Source: Dallia pectoralis (taxonomy: Eukaryota > Chordata > Actinopteri > Esociformes > Umbridae). Taken from it: a DNA stretch of 64,000 nucleotides. The notes under the pieces are model-generated. The model saw only the letters and a list, made by a program, of their open reading frames with translations, had not been told where the DNA came from and ran no database searches. How positions within the stretch are numbered: the first letter of the stretch is position 1; each line of letters opens with the position of its first letter. This document shows, piece by piece, positions 14,085 through 27,797 of this stretch. A program made the position numbers and the translations under genes. The DNA lies in assembly GCA_029465975.1 (NCBI GenBank), contig CM055744.1:6793192-6857191 (forward strand). The letters run 5' to 3'.

Positions 14085-16446
14085 CTGAAACCCTTTACTA
14101 ACATGATCTGAAACCTTGTACTAACATGATCTGAAACCCTTTACTAACATGATCTGAAACCTTGTACTAACATGATCTGAAACCCTTTACTAACGTGATC
14201 TGAAACCCTTTACTAACATGATCTGAATCCCTTTACTAACATGATCTGAAACCCTTTACTAACATGATCTGAAACCCTTTACTAACATGATCTGAAACCT
14301 TGTACTAACATGATCTGAAACCCTTTACTAACGTGATCTGAAACCCTTTACTAACATGATCTGAAACCCTTTACTAACATGATCTGAAACCCTTCACTAA
14401 CATGATCTGAAACCTTTACTAACATGATCTGAATCCCTTTACTAACATGATCTGAAACTTTTTACTAACATGATCTGAAACCCTTTACTAACATGATCTG
14501 AAACCCTTTACTAACATGATCTGAAACCCTTTACTAACATGATCTGAAACCCTGTACTAACATGATCTGAAACCCTTTACTAACATGATCTGAAACCCTT
14601 TACTAACATGATCTGAAACCTTTTACTAACATGATCTGAAACCCTTTACTAACATGATCTAAAACCCTTTACTAACATGATTTGAAACCCTTTACTAACA
14701 TGATCTGAATCCCTTTACTAACATGATCTGAAACCCTTTACTAACATGATCTGAAACCTTTTACTAACATGATCTGAAACCCTTTACTAACATGATCTGA
14801 AACCCTTTACTAACATGATCTGAAACCCTTTACTAACATGATCTGAAACCCTTTACTAACATGATCTGAAACCCTTTACTAACATGATCTGAATCCCTTT
14901 ACTAACATGATCTGAAACCCTTTACTAACATGATCTAAAACCCTTTACTAACATGATTTGAAACCCTTTACTAACATGATCTGAAACCCTTTACTAACAT
15001 GATCTGAAACCCTTTACTAACATGATCTGAAACCCTTTACTAACATGATCTGAATCCCTTTACTAACATGATCTGAAACCCTTTACTAACATGATCTGAA
15101 TCCCTTTACTAACATGATCTGAAACCCTTTACTAACATGATCTGAATCCCTTTACTAACATGATCTGAAACCCTTTACTAACATGATCTGAATCCCTTTA
15201 CTAACATGATCTGAAACCCTTTACTAACATGATCTGAATCCCTTTACTAACATGATCTGAAACCCTTTACTAACATGATCTGAATCCCTTTACTAACATG
15301 ATCTGAATCCCTTTACTAACATGATCTGAATCCCTTTACTAACATGATCTGAAACCCTTTACTAACATGATCTGAATCCCTTCACTAACATGATCTGAAA
15401 CCTTTACTAACATGATCTGAATCCCTTTACTAACATGATCTGAAACCTTTTACTAACATGATCTGAAACCCTTTACTAACATGATCTAAAACCCTTTACT
15501 AACATGATTTGAAACCCTTTACTAACATGATCTGAATCCCTTTACTAACATGATCTGAATCCCTTTACTAACATGATCTGAAACCTTTTACTAACATGAT
15601 CTGAAACCCTTTACTAACATGATCTGAAACCCTTTACTAACATGATCTGAAACCCTTTACTAACATGATCTGAAACCCTTTACTAACATGATCTGAAACC
15701 CTTTACTAACATGATCTGAATCCCTTTACTAACATGATCTGAAACCCTTTACTAACATGATCTGAATCCCTTTACTAACATGATCTGAAACCCTTTACTA
15801 ACATGATCTGAATCCCTTTACTAACATGATCTGAAACCCTTTACTAACATGATCTGAATCCCTTTACTAACATGATCTGAAACCCTTTACTAACATGATC
15901 TGAATCCCTTTACTAACATGATCTGAAACCCTTTACTAACATGATCTGAATCCCTTTACTAACATGATCTGAATCCCTTTACTAACATGATCTGAATCCC
16001 TTTACTAACATGATCTGAAACCCTTTACTAACATGATCTGAATCCCTTTACTAACATGATCTGAAACCCTTTACTAACATGATCTGAAACCCTTTACTAA
16101 CATGATCTGAATCCCTTTACTAACATGATCTGAAACCCTTTACTAACATGATCTGAATCCCTTTACTAACATGATCTGAAACCCTTTACTAACATGATCT
16201 GAATCCCTTTACTAACATGATCTGAAACCCTTTACTAACATGATCTGAATCCCTTTACTAACATGATCTGAATCCCTTTACTAACATGATCTGAATCCCT
16301 TTACTAACATGATCTGAAACCCTTTACTAACATGATCTGAATCCCTTTACTAACATGATCTGAAACCCTTTACTAACATGATCTGAATCCCTTTACTAAC
16401 ATGATCTGAAACCCTTTACTAACATGATCTGAATCCCTTTACTAAC
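14085..16446. repeat. satellite-like array of a 23-bp unit, about 102 copies
   Basis: The unit is AACATGATCTGAA followed by ACCCTTTACT. The commonest variant changes one base (GAAACCC to GAATCCC). In the second half, from about 15040, the two variants largely alternate and form a 46-bp dimer. A rare pair of variant units (ATCTAAAACCC then GATTTGAAACCC) recurs at 14655, 14931 and 15482. The first interval, 276 bp, is exactly 12 units, so blocks of units have been copied. The unit has in-frame stops, and no long frame crosses the array. Confidence 0.97.
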
Positions 16447-17519
16447 TCACACCGGGACTTTTCCCCCTTTGCTGTTTTCATTGTTAACATGATTAAATTA
16501 TGCCTATGAGGAACATATCCTGCAGCAGCTTGGGACCCTCTGTAAGCAATAACTCTTTAATGTGTTGGGGATTTCCAGATCTGAGCGTGTGTGGATTCAT
16601 CTTCACGAGGCACCAGTAAATCCCTCTTAGGCTGCTAACAAAAATAGATGTCTGTAATGGAAATACACATATCTTTCTTCGTTTTTAAACAACACAATAA
16701 TGTAGCGATTGAAAAATCCTGTGCCGGTCTGGTGGTTGAAGTTCGTGGTGGTGATTACAGCGGCTAATCAGGAAAACCCGGTGTGTTTATGCCGAGAGGG
16801 AAAGAACTCATATCAAGTGGATTTGGTCAACTGAATTAAACGCTGAGATTAAAATGACACTTGGTTGCAAATAGGTGGATCATTTAAAACGGTGTCTGTT
16901 CAGGAAATACCAAACCATATAGGTGTAGTTCATTCCAGGCGTCCAATCCCAAGTGTCCTCTGTAGCTCCTGGTCTACATTTCATGGTCTATAAAGGCCAT
17001 GTGTGTGTTTGTGTACTTTGCATTTTGATGGCTATTTCTTCCTGTTGTGGATTTTCTTTTAATGCCAGAGAGCCGTAATAACAGGGAGGATGCAGGTCTA
17101 TGAGTCAGCAAAATAGCCAGAAGGTCAGAAAGAAAAAACACTCACATCCTCACTGTAAAACAAAACAGTCTTTGTGGAGGTTGCCTGTGAGAAAACCGTT
17201 TCAGGGAGAATGAAATGTATGCCTCTGACATTGCCTTTAGGACAACACGCGCACACGCGCGCGCACAAATACATTTCTACCAGATGCAAGCGCTCTTACG
17301 GCGTTACGGCATTACGACAGCGATTTGGAAGTCCTCTGCCTGAGATAGTTGTTGACTGTTTGATAAGCAGATGTTTGTTGGTGGCAGCGTGTGCGTGTCA
17401 GGGTTAATCCCAGATAAACAGAGACCAGGCCATAATGAACTGCCCGTTGTGAGACAGATGTTTTGCTGCTGGTTAACAGTCAGCGTAGGTCAGTCGGATC
17501 TGGAGAGCTGGAGGTAGAG
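16447..17519. other. no gene recognised; short CG/CA alternating tract
   Basis: Unique sequence. An alternating purine-pyrimidine tract (CACGCGCACACGCGCGCGCAC) lies near 17246-17266 and could form Z-DNA. No exon can be supported. Confidence 0.4.
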
Positions 17520-18486
17520 ACACAGTCTAGAAACATGGTGCTGTGCCTTAGGAGAGCATTCACACAGTCTAGAAACATGGTGCAGTGTTTTAGGAGAGCA
17601 TTCACACAGTCTAGGAACATGGTGCAGTGTTTTAGGAGAGCATTCACACAGTCTAGGAACATGGTGCAGTGTTTTAGGAGAGCATTCACACAGTCTAGGA
17701 ACATGGTGCAGTGTTTTAGGAGAGCATTCACACAGTCTAGGAACATGGTGCAGTGTTTTAGGAGAGCATTCACACAGTCTAGGAACATGGTGCAGTGCTT
17801 TAGGAGAGTATTCACACAGTCTAGGAACATGGTGCAGTGCTTTAGGAGAGTATTCACACAGTCTAGGAACATGGTGCAGTGTTTTAGGAGAGCATTCACA
17901 CAGTCTAGGAACATGGTGCAGTGTTTTAGGAGAGCATTCACACAGTCTAGGAACATGGTGCAGTGTTTTAGGAGAGCATTCACACAGTCTAGGAACATGG
18001 TGCAGTGTTTTAGGAGAGCATTCACACAGTCTAGGAACATGGTGCAGTGTTTTAGGAGAGCATTCACACAGTCTAGGAACATGGTGCAGTGCTTTAGGAG
18101 AGCATTCACACAGTCTAGGAACATGGTGCAGTGCTTTAGGAGAGTATTCACACAGTCTAGAAACATGGTGCAGTGTTTTAGGAGAGCATTCACACAGTCT
18201 AGGAACATGGTGCAGTGTTTTAGGAGAGCATTCACACAGTCTAGGAACATGGTGCAGTGTTTTAGGAGAGCATTCACACAGTCTAGGAACATGGTGCAGT
18301 GTTTTATGAGAGCATTCACACAGTCTAGGAACATGGTGCAGTGTTTTAGGAGAGCATTCACACAGTCTAGGAACATGGTGCAGTGTTTTAGGAGAGCATT
18401 CACACAGTCTAGGAACATGGTGCAGTGTTTTAGGAGAGCATTCACACAGTCTAGGAACATGGTGCAGTGCTTTAGGAGAGTATTTA
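17520..18486. repeat. 42-bp minisatellite, about 23 copies
   Basis: The unit starts ACACAGTCTAGGAACATGG and ends TTTAGGAGAGCATTC. Variants include GTGCTTTAG, GAGTATTC and one TTTATGAG. Because 42 is a multiple of three and the unit lacks stops in several frames, open frames of 326-350 codons exist on both strands (FTQSRNMVQCFRRA on plus, HVPRLCECSPKTLH and MFLDCVNALLKHCT on minus). The simultaneous opening of opposed frames, near-zero divergence and absence of flanking gene structure argue against coding. Confidence 0.95.
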
Positions 18487-21330
18487 GACACTTTCTCCAA
18501 ACTGTGTTGTGTTGACGGATACATTTTTTACTTGTTTTTCCGCCATCAATCCACCATAATGGAAGAGGAAATTTGTTGAAACGTGTGACGATTTATTGAA
18601 GAAGTGTTTTAATTAAGTATGAATTTAACTAAAATATGGTTGGACATTGGTGTTTGTTTTAGAAAAGTAACACAAAAGAAATGTGATACAGCTATCTAGC
18701 CACTTGAGTATTTAGGTGGCTTTCAAAGCTGTGTGGTAATAAATGCAGAAGTTAATCATTTTGACGTCTAACACATCATCTTCATTCCACTTTCTGTATT
18801 TAGGTGTAAACCAGGTGAACAATGTCAGGTGCCTGTCTGTAACAAGGGAAGTATCAGGCATTGATTACGAAGCGGTGTTTCCGTAGCAACCATCAACCTG
18901 CGTCATAAATATTAAATAAGTAGGAAGTAATTTGTTTAGAAACAAGAAGCAATGCATTGTTTGTAGGTAAATTTGATGTTATTTCAGGGATTAATATGCC
19001 TAAAAAGTCTATTGTTATGCAGTAAAATATGGTAGTTGTTTATTCACTTTTTGAATCTGCAATAACGGGCAGTACAGCTTCTTCTATATCAAGTCAAACC
19101 AAACCCGGGTAAACTAAAACATATTTTAGAACAGATTCACATTACCTTTTTGACATTTTGGCAATTTTAGGGACAATGCTTCTTGACCTAAAGGGTTGCT
19201 TAAGTTGTGTGAACACCAAGGCCCTTGGCTTTTTATGTTTATGTATCTAACATAACATAAATAAAACGTGCATGAACTCCGATTTTCACCTTCAAAATCG
19301 TTCACCGTTGAGGACGCCAGTGTATCCTGACAGTAAATGTGATGCTTGGAACTGCATTGAGAAAGACAAGCGGCCCATCTAATTGGACTTGACGAGTGGC
19401 GGTCACTGACTCATGGCAGCCTGAGGCCAGACGCCAGGTCAGAGGTCAGCAGCTAGCCCGTACACACATCTTATGTCACACGAGGCCCAGATGGATATCC
19501 ATACTTCTGTCCTGACCTGTTGGTCGATTATTGGCTGCCTGTTGAGTACAAAGTCAAACCGGCATTGATGACGCTCATTGTGCAGATAGCATCAATATAA
19601 CAAGTTCTGGCGAATGCAAACGTGTGCCGGTTTCATGCACGTACCGTTGTCTCCTTTTCACTCGCTATTTCCCCCTGTGTCCTACTCTGAATAAAACCCT
19701 ATAAAAAGTTGACAAGTGTGTGCACTCCAATTTGGGAGGTCATCCTTCGACCTAAAGTTGTGTAACCTAAAGTTCATGACCTAAAGTAATGAAGGTTAGA
19801 TAATTGGTCCCTTTCAACACAAGGAAGTTGTTTATCTCTAGAATCCATAGGGGTCGAGCATTATATTATACTTTTACAAAATGTACCAGAACCCAGCCCT
19901 AACGCCCGCTCAACTCCGCGGACAACGGCGGAGGTTGTGTGTGACCCCTTTATAAAAGCTTTAGGCTAAACACTTTTGGTCATGTGACTGTTTCACCACT
20001 CTAAATTGGACACCGGCAATAAACACTCATTTACAGCCTCCTTTACACGCCACAATGCCTCCTGGGTATTTATCCGGCAAATCACTCTCAGTTGGAAATG
20101 TCCTCCTAATTAAGGTTATTTTTTAGATGTTTTTCTCTTTTGAGCGTGTTTCTAATGCTAAAGTGTTTCCAACGAAGGGAGTTTTGGGGCCAAAATTTAG
20201 AGGCGCGAGGCCCACAGCAGCCTTAAGCAGCCCCGGCTAGGAAGGATTTTTAATCGGGAACCGAAATGTCAGTCATAGTTCATTCTACTGGTTTGGGCTT
20301 GCTATCGCCAGTCTTAGAAGTCCTCCAATAAATGTTGAGTCAAAAGCACCAGCATTACGTGCGTCAAACATCAGAATATGCAGAAGATGGGCTCATGATA
20401 AGGCCCAGTTATCTATGGAAACACATGGCTGTTGGGTTGTCACGTATTTCCACGGGGTACTGTGTGACAACATAGTGCATCTGTCTTTCAATAGGAGCTA
20501 ATCAGTTGCGAGGTAAAGTGCAATACGCAACCATGTATACAGACTAACACTTACAAAATAGGTACTGTTGTAATGGAAGACGTAAATGAATACAATCACT
20601 ACTATATAGTGTTCTGGTTCAAAGTGATACATTACTTTACAAAGAAATACAGATATTGGTTATAATAGCTTCCCAATTGGATGTAATCCCCAACTGTAGA
20701 AGTGAAATTCAAGGAACCCCCTTGGTGAACTTGTCTGGCACTCTACGCAAGCAGCTGCAGATACTGAACATCACGAAAAGAAAATGGAATTATCGTAACC
20801 TCACAATAATCTTTCAACTTTAAAGCAGCATTACATGCAAAGCTCTGTCTCTCGCTCGTTTGTTTTTGTTCAAACCATTTGCGTGGTTTCTGTCTACAGG
20901 ACCCAACCTGTCACAGACGGGGATGATTCAGAATTCACCATTTGCGAGGAACACATTTTATTGACTCAGGCCTGGGTCGTCACAGTCAGGTGGAGTGCCG
21001 CTATCTGCTCATTTGAAAGACGGTCTTCGGAGCTTCTGTTTGCTCCTTTACATGTCAATGGAGGTCTTAGAAATCTACTCACTCACTGGCTGCTGTTGCT
21101 TTTAGTCTGGGTGTTAAATGCCTCCTCCTGAGGGATTCCACTCCAATCACCCCCCAGCACCAATAGTGATCAACCATTTAACCATTTGGTAGAATTCTGC
21201 GTCTTTATTGTCGTGACTCTTTGTGTTATTCATATACACGATAGATTTTTCCTTTTTTCCCTTAGGTCCGCCTAAAAACACACAATGTTGCACTAAAAAA
21301 GCACATAGACAACTTGAAAATGTCATACAT
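18487..21330. other. no gene recognised
   Basis: A 2.8-kb unique stretch. The longest frame (20835-21131, 98 codons) does not resemble uba7 or any other family I know. I looked here for upstream uba7 exons and found none. Confidence 0.4.
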
Positions 21331-21720
21331 TTATTTAATTTATTTAACCAGATAGGCCGATTGAGAACAAATTCTCATTTGCTGTGGCAACCTATCAGGA
21401 CAACATACAGTTTTATAAATACACAGAACACAGGAGTGCAAATAGCATTGGGTCATAATAAGGCTATACAGGGTCAAGTGGAGAGTCGATATACAGATAA
21501 TACAGGATGAGGTATATGTAGGTCAGTTGAGCGGCAAGTTGCAGACATACTGTAGAAATAACACAATACGAACAACGAAAGCAGTACAACTAATGTCTGG
21601 GTGGGTGTAGATGGTGTCTTTGTTCCAACTGTGCTACAAGATGTTTGCCAGGCCTTTATTATAAATTGGTATTCGTTGTAATGGACTTGCCCGGTAAAAT
21701 AAAGGTTGAATAAATAAATA
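21331..21720. repeat. dispersed retroposon-like repeat with AAATA tail
   Basis: The stretch begins with the words TTTATTTAACCAGATAGGC and GAGAACAAATTCTCATTTGC. It ends with TGGACTTGCCCGGTAAAATA followed by AAGGTTGAATAAATAAATA. Both belong to a dispersed repeat familiar from salmonid and other teleost sequence. The A-rich tail suggests plus orientation and retroposition, but the exact class and left boundary are not certain. Confidence 0.55.
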
Positions 21721-22035
21721 TGATGGATGAGGCGGGTATGTTGGAAAGTTTTTAAATGTTGGCACAGGAGGGTGGAGAAGTTTTGACAATTGGTATTTTT
21801 AGGGTGCCATCTGTCTGCTTTACGCTGCCCAGGGGATCCAGAATCAATACAATCTGCAACCGGGAAGTGTGTCTTTGCATTTTCATAACAAATGGGAGTC
21901 ATTTACACCACCTTTCAGAAGTAGCATGTGAGAGAAATCTATAAAAACTGGGTTTCCCGGCCCTGTTTTAACAGGAGCCTCTGGATTTATTGATTTGTTT
22001 GGACACATGCTGTGCCCATTTTGCTGTCAGTCTGA

Positions 22036-22437
22036 CGTAGAGAGAGCGTCAGTATGATGTAGAGAGAGCGTCAGTTTGACGTAGAGAGAGCGTAGAAAGA
22101 GCGTCAGTATGAAGTAGAGAGAGCGTCAGTATGACGTAGAGAGAGCGTCAGTGTGACGTAGAGAGAGCGTCAGTGTGACGTAGAGAGAGCGTCAGTGTGA
22201 CGTAGAGAGAGCGTCAGTGTGACGTAGAGAGAGCGTCAGTGTGACGTAGAGAGAGCGTCAGTGTGACGTAGAGAGAGCGTCAGTGTGACGTAGAGAGAGC
22301 GTCAGTGTGACGTAGAGAGAGCGTCAGTGTGACGTAGAGAGAGCGTCAGTGTGACGTAGAGAGAGCGTCAGTGTGACGTAGAGAGAGCGTCAGTGTGACG
22401 TAGAGAGAGCGTCAGTGTGACGTAGAGAGAGCGTCAG
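22036..22437. repeat. 22-bp minisatellite, about 18 copies
   Basis: Tandem copies of GTCAGTGTGACGTAGAGAGAGC. The first few are diverged (GTCAGTATGATG, an inserted GTAGAAAGAGC), and the rest are almost identical. The word TGACGTAG in each unit resembles a CRE/ATF half-site, but there is no evidence of function. Confidence 0.95.
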
Positions 22438-24327
22438 TGGAGTGTTTGAAATACCACAATGATGCACTCAACGGGTAGGAGAGGAAATTGATTGTTCACC
22501 TTCTTCACTGGTTTTACTGCTAACATCTGCCAAAAGAAAGAACTGTTCTGAGACAGGTGTTTCCTATAACTGCCTCGGTCACATTACGACCGGAAGTGGG
22601 AATACACCTGAAAATGTTTTCTCTTTCTGATTTGACGGGGGAGGAAAAAAGACAAAATTACTGAAAGAGGGAGGTAAATAAAGAATAGGGGAAAGACAGC
22701 CCACAGAGACAAGAAAAGGGTGAATACAGGATGGCTTGCTGTTACTGAAGAAAAAAACGACACACTTTGTGGCTGCGCTGTAAAACAGCCTTGTCTGCTG
22801 TTTCTGCATGCTGCAGGAAGGAGGACTTATCAAGGTTAGCCTGTTGAGCCGGCTTCCTGCCTGGGAAAATGAGCCATTGTGTGAACAGCCAGATCGCTGC
22901 CGTACCTCGTTATTGCAGTCCCAACACCACAGCAGTTGTCTTTTGAAAATGACACAAGCACACAATTGTCCTCTTCGATGGAGACCCAGGTCCCTTCTGG
23001 TTCTCTTATCTGTCCAGCAATGGGGTTCACTGGACTTCATGGCAGAGCTTCCCCTTAACTTCCTGTTTAACTATGTGTTTACTTAACATTTATATCAGCT
23101 GTCAAGAACTGTTGCTATTTCTGGGCTTTATCGCGGAGCTCTGTCATCTCTCATACTAAGTGTGTGTGTGGCTATTTGTGAGGTCATGTATCCGGTCCGC
23201 TAATAAATGGCAGTTCTATGTTCACGTGTTTATGTCTGGCTTGGTCTGGATACTAAGTGGGATGTCTTTCTGTGTGGTAAGTGGACTGTATGCATTGCTG
23301 AATCGACACGCTCCTGTTTCCATCTGAACTGGGCCGGTTTCTCTGATCCAATAGAAGGTGGTGTCTATTTCGTTACTGATTTCCGGATGTTTTTTTCTTG
23401 GAAGCCACCACTGCTCTCGGCTGGTTTTTTTTAGGAAGTAACAGTGGATGTATCGCCCAGCTTCCTGTCATAGAGGATCAGCATAGGGCACGCTCACTTT
23501 TGCCAATTCTAGATTGGAGAAAGGCCGGCCCCTCTCCTTGATTCTTGCCTCCTTGATTCCTTGTGACCCTGGAATTGTTCAGTGGTCGAGGAGCGTCCAT
23601 TTCTTGCCTCTGCAAACCATTTAGCATCCTAAATAACCACCCTTTGTCATGTATATTCCACCCAAGCCCTTTGTGAGACTAGTTTTTATATTTGTAACAT
23701 CCTGTTTGAATCAGCTTTTCCACAGCTTTTCCCTGTTCACGCATCCTCTCCTAGATTACTTTGGAACCTTCTCAAAATCAACAGTTAGAGCATCCTTAGT
23801 GTTAAACTATGAAACTTCCGGGTTTGATGAGTTCTTCGGAAGAGGCAGAATGGCGTGGACACCCGAGAAGAAGGCTTGTCGCGATCTTTGACTCTCCCAA
23901 ATCGAACATTTGGATTGGTGAAAGAGAGATCAAAAGGGGTCTATAGTTCCGTTGGTAGAGGAATATTTGAGGCATAGTGGGTTTAAGTTAAGAAAAAAGT
24001 ATTTACTGTAATAGTGATTGGCAAAATTACTCTTAAATGTAATAGGAGCAACAAATAGTGGCAATATCTCTTGGTGGTCTCACTCGTGGTCACATAAGAG
24101 AAATGCCGCCATTTTGGGATTTGTGTGTGTAATCCTGTGATAGACTGTACATACTCCCAGTTGTTCTGGTAACAACTCTTAAAAACAAGTAGAAAACCTG
24201 AGTTATAAAGCAGACTCTGATATGAGAATAACACATAAGAATGTTGGCTGTGATCCATGGACGCAGAGGGCCGCATGGAAACCTGCACATTACAGAGACT
24301 GGAATCAACAGGCCATATCATGCAGCA
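22438..24327. other. no gene recognised
   Basis: Unique sequence. Minus-strand frames at 22579-23040 and plus-strand frames at 23207-23434 and 23649-23891 show no family resemblance or exon-like boundaries. Confidence 0.4.
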
Positions 24328-24359
24328 TGTGTGTCTGTGTGTCTGTCTGTGAGTCTGTG

Positions 24360-24390
<31 letters not shown>

Positions 24391-24533
24391 GGGTGTGTCT
24401 GTCTGTCAGTCTGTTTGTCTGTTTGTCTGTCTGTCTGTATGTCTGTTTGCCTGTATGGCTGTCTGTCTGTGTGTCTGTCTGTATGTCTGTCTGTCTGTGT
24501 CTGTCTGTGTGTCTGTCTGTCTGTGTCTGTGTC

Positions 24534-24564
<31 letters not shown>

Positions 24565-24593
24565 CTGTCTGTCTGTATGTCTGTCTGTCTCGG
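24328..24593. repeat. CTGT tetranucleotide microsatellite
   Basis: Imperfect GTCT/CTGT tetranucleotide array with an embedded GT run at about 24538-24562. Frames such as SVCLSVCLSVCL and RQTDRQTDRQ on the two strands are translations of the array. Confidence 0.96.
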
Positions 24594-27500
24594 CCCCACA
24601 CTAGATGGCTCTGCGTCTGCACTTACAGACTTCTGAGCAAATCTACTACTTTGTGTGTCTGTGATAATGTTGGTCTCCTCTTTATTTATATTTGATTTCA
24701 TTGCTATCACTTCTTCTGAGTTGGATTTCTCCGAAAGAAAACACTGTAGCTTTGCAGTGTGTCCTTTTTTCTTTTGATCATTTTGTGAGCTTCAGGGAAG
24801 ACGGATGAAACATGATGATTGTGGTATTTTTGTATTTATTTGACCCCCATCTAATACATAAATCTCGATATACTTGCACTCCCTCATATACTGCCCGGCA
24901 TATTGTCATCATGATGCTGATTCATTATTAGCTCTAAACCTTTTCCGTGTGTTACAGTTTCTCCCACTTTTTCACTGTGCAACGTCTGGAAAATGACCTG
25001 TTAAGGTTTTACTGTTTACCCACGTCTGTTCCTTGATGAAGCGTGTGACAAATACAATTATTATTCGGATTTCACATCTCTGCTCAACAGCAGGTCTGGT
25101 TCTAACCAGCTTTTTACTAAATCTGTCGTGATGTCGTCTGGAGCCACCGGTCGGGACAGAGTCCAGAGGAGCGGTGTTTGACATGAACAGCACGGTCTCG
25201 TCCAGCATCAGTCCTCTGTTTACTCTGTAGATTCGCACTTGTCGTAATTTTTAACGTACTACCATATATGGATTGCTGCTCTTTGGGTGGCTGCCAGGCA
25301 GTGCCCGTCTGAGCGGAGTCCCCTGACGGTTCTGGGGTTTACTCAGCCTTACCTCTACTCCAGGCCTCATTAAGAGCCTCGTTCACCGCCACATTCGATT
25401 GGACGAACGTGTCCAATCGAATGTGTCGCGTAGGTTATTCTGTAACACAGCACATATGAAAGCCTGTGTTTAGGCCTTTTACAGAAGTGCAGACCATCTC
25501 GCGTCAATGCATTTTTGTTATTTCTATTTTGTGGCTTCACTGGGTCCCGTAATATCAGCGTCGGCCATTTTGGATACCTTCCTTTTACAGTTTACAGTCA
25601 TTGGGGACAATTGTGTGTTTCTGTTATGGGAATTCGAAGGCATTTTTGGAGGTGGGATTGGGGGGGTGGTGGTGGGAGAGTCTGAAACCTCTGTAATTGT
25701 TTCCAGCAGTTCTGGTTCCATCATTCTGCCTTCTGTTTGTGCCCCTCTGAGGCGATGTAGGGTGACGTCACACCTGGCCACACATATTTAGCCTGGTTCG
25801 CTGAAGGCTCTTTGTGGAGTTCTCGGAGAGGCCTGCGAGGGAGAAAGGGAGGGAGGCCGAGTAAAAATAGCCGGTTTACATTCTGAACGTTTTACATACA
25901 AAGGGCTGAACTACAAACATAGGCCCGGTTGGTAAAGGCCCAACAGGTTGCTCTCTGCAAAGAGAGAAAAGGCTCGGAACGTCCCTATTTACATTTTACG
26001 TTCCCTTTCAATTTAAACAGTTCCTTTTTCTTGGTTTCTGACTCTGTGACAGAATGTCAGTTTTGGTTCCTGACTTCGTGACAGAAGTTCATAAAGTCAC
26101 TCTGGCACTAATACAGTTCTAGTAGTCTCCATGAGTCCCAAAACAGCCATCTACTTAAAACGTCCATGTCAAGCCTACCATTCTATACAGTGATGTAAGT
26201 TAACTTATGATTAATAAATGGTGGTTACTACACACCAGTATATCTTCATTCTCCAGCAGGCATTAGGAGATACTGCGTCTGACTGTTCTTCCTGGCTGCT
26301 GAAGCACAGATAATTGGATCCAGGTTTTACTGTATATTTGGTATTCTTGTCCCAGGCCAGGTTTTTATCTGTCAAAAAACCTTCAACCAGATATATCCTG
26401 CATTGGTTAGGGCCAGCGAGTGACAAATTCAGCCACATTCCTCTGTGAGTGAGGCACCACCAGGTTCAGGTGACCGGACGTTTCCCTCGGGGAGAGGATT
26501 ATGATGTTGATGCTACACACGTGGGTCATGTGACGCTGCTGGAGTGGGGTCATGTGACGCTGCTGGAGTGTAATGTCCGTCTGGTGGCCGTTGGAGCAGG
26601 AATGTTTATGTTTGCTGATGTTAAACTAGCTCGCTGAGTAGAAGCTTCTGTCTCTGTTTGGCGTGCTGGGGTTCATTCTAATCCTGCAGAGAAACAGGCC
26701 ATTGCATTGCGATTCTCTGTGGTCAGGTTGTCAAATTTATGGAGCGATACTTTGGAATTTATTATCTATTATACACTTTTTATATTAATTTATATTACTC
26801 TTTCAAGCCTGGTTATAATTATTTAAAGAAAAGCTATTCACAGACCTTAACTTCCATAATGACACATTCACGTGTTACTGTGCTGTTGTAGCTCCACACT
26901 GAGCTTTGTTCCACTTGTATATGGAAACCTAGATATGAGAAGTGCTTTGAGAGTGGAACCTGGGCTACAGCTCAGAGTGGACTGGATAGAACACAGCTCT
27001 GTTTTTCTATACTTTTCCGACCTGCCTGTGTCTCTTGGTTTGAGTAAACGGTTCCAGTCCGACAGCCAAACTTACGGACAGTGTCTTTATGAACTGGCTG
27101 ACTTCTACAGTGCTACAAGAAACACTAAAAGAAAATTGGCCCGTAAAACTCTGTACTAAAGCCCCTTTCTCTTGGTGCATTTGCACTGCACGCTGGCCAA
27201 GCTGCTGGAACATTCCTTTGTTGTTATTTCACAGCAGAACCAGCAGATTCCAATTCACAGAGGTGTGGTATTTATTAGATTCAACTCGTTTTCGTTGAGT
27301 GTGTGCATATAATCCCCAAAAAACACATTTTTGCTGTCAAGTTTTTGTCAATCACACGGAAAAGACGGTTAGAAAGCCGCAACGTTGTGTAAACATCTGA
27401 TGCGTCTCATTAAAGGAGGGTACGCGTCCGCAAACCTCACATTTTCTTTCCTTTTTCTTTACGCCATCTAGTTTATTCTCGCCATGTGAGAAATAATATT

Positions 27501-27797
27501 CCTCAGTTCTCAGGGGCTGGTGAGGGACTGTGTTTGGTTTCTCCCCAGGGTGTCTGTCAGGAGCTATGCTGACCTAAGTCAGCTGTTGTCCCAGTGATGT
27601 GGGGCCCATTACCATCTGAACTAGTCGGGACGATGATGGGCTTCTTCTGCTATAGTCAGAAAATAGGATTCAGCTGCATTTTTTCTTGTTTTTCGGCCTG
27701 CTAGTTGAAACCCGATATCACTGCTGGTTTTTATCCAACACTGACCGTTGTTGCAGATGTTGTTTTGGGAAGATGTGGTAGCTCTACTTACTGATAA
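24594..27797. other. sequence upstream of the uba7 3' exons; no exon recognised
   Basis: This would be uba7 intron if the gene is intact, but I found no sequence matching the adenylation-domain or catalytic-cysteine parts of an E1 enzyme. It contains a perfect hairpin, listed separately, and several short frames without family resemblance. Confidence 0.4.
25390..25425. other. perfect 15-bp inverted repeat with 6-nt loop
   Basis: CACATTCGATTGGAC, loop GAACGT, then GTCCAATCGAATGTG. All 15 pairs match, and the next pair outward does not. Each arm contains a CCAAT core (GATTGG / CCAATC), so it could be a hairpin, a paired CCAAT element or the footprint of a small palindromic insertion. No transcript evidence is available. 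Confidence 0.85.
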
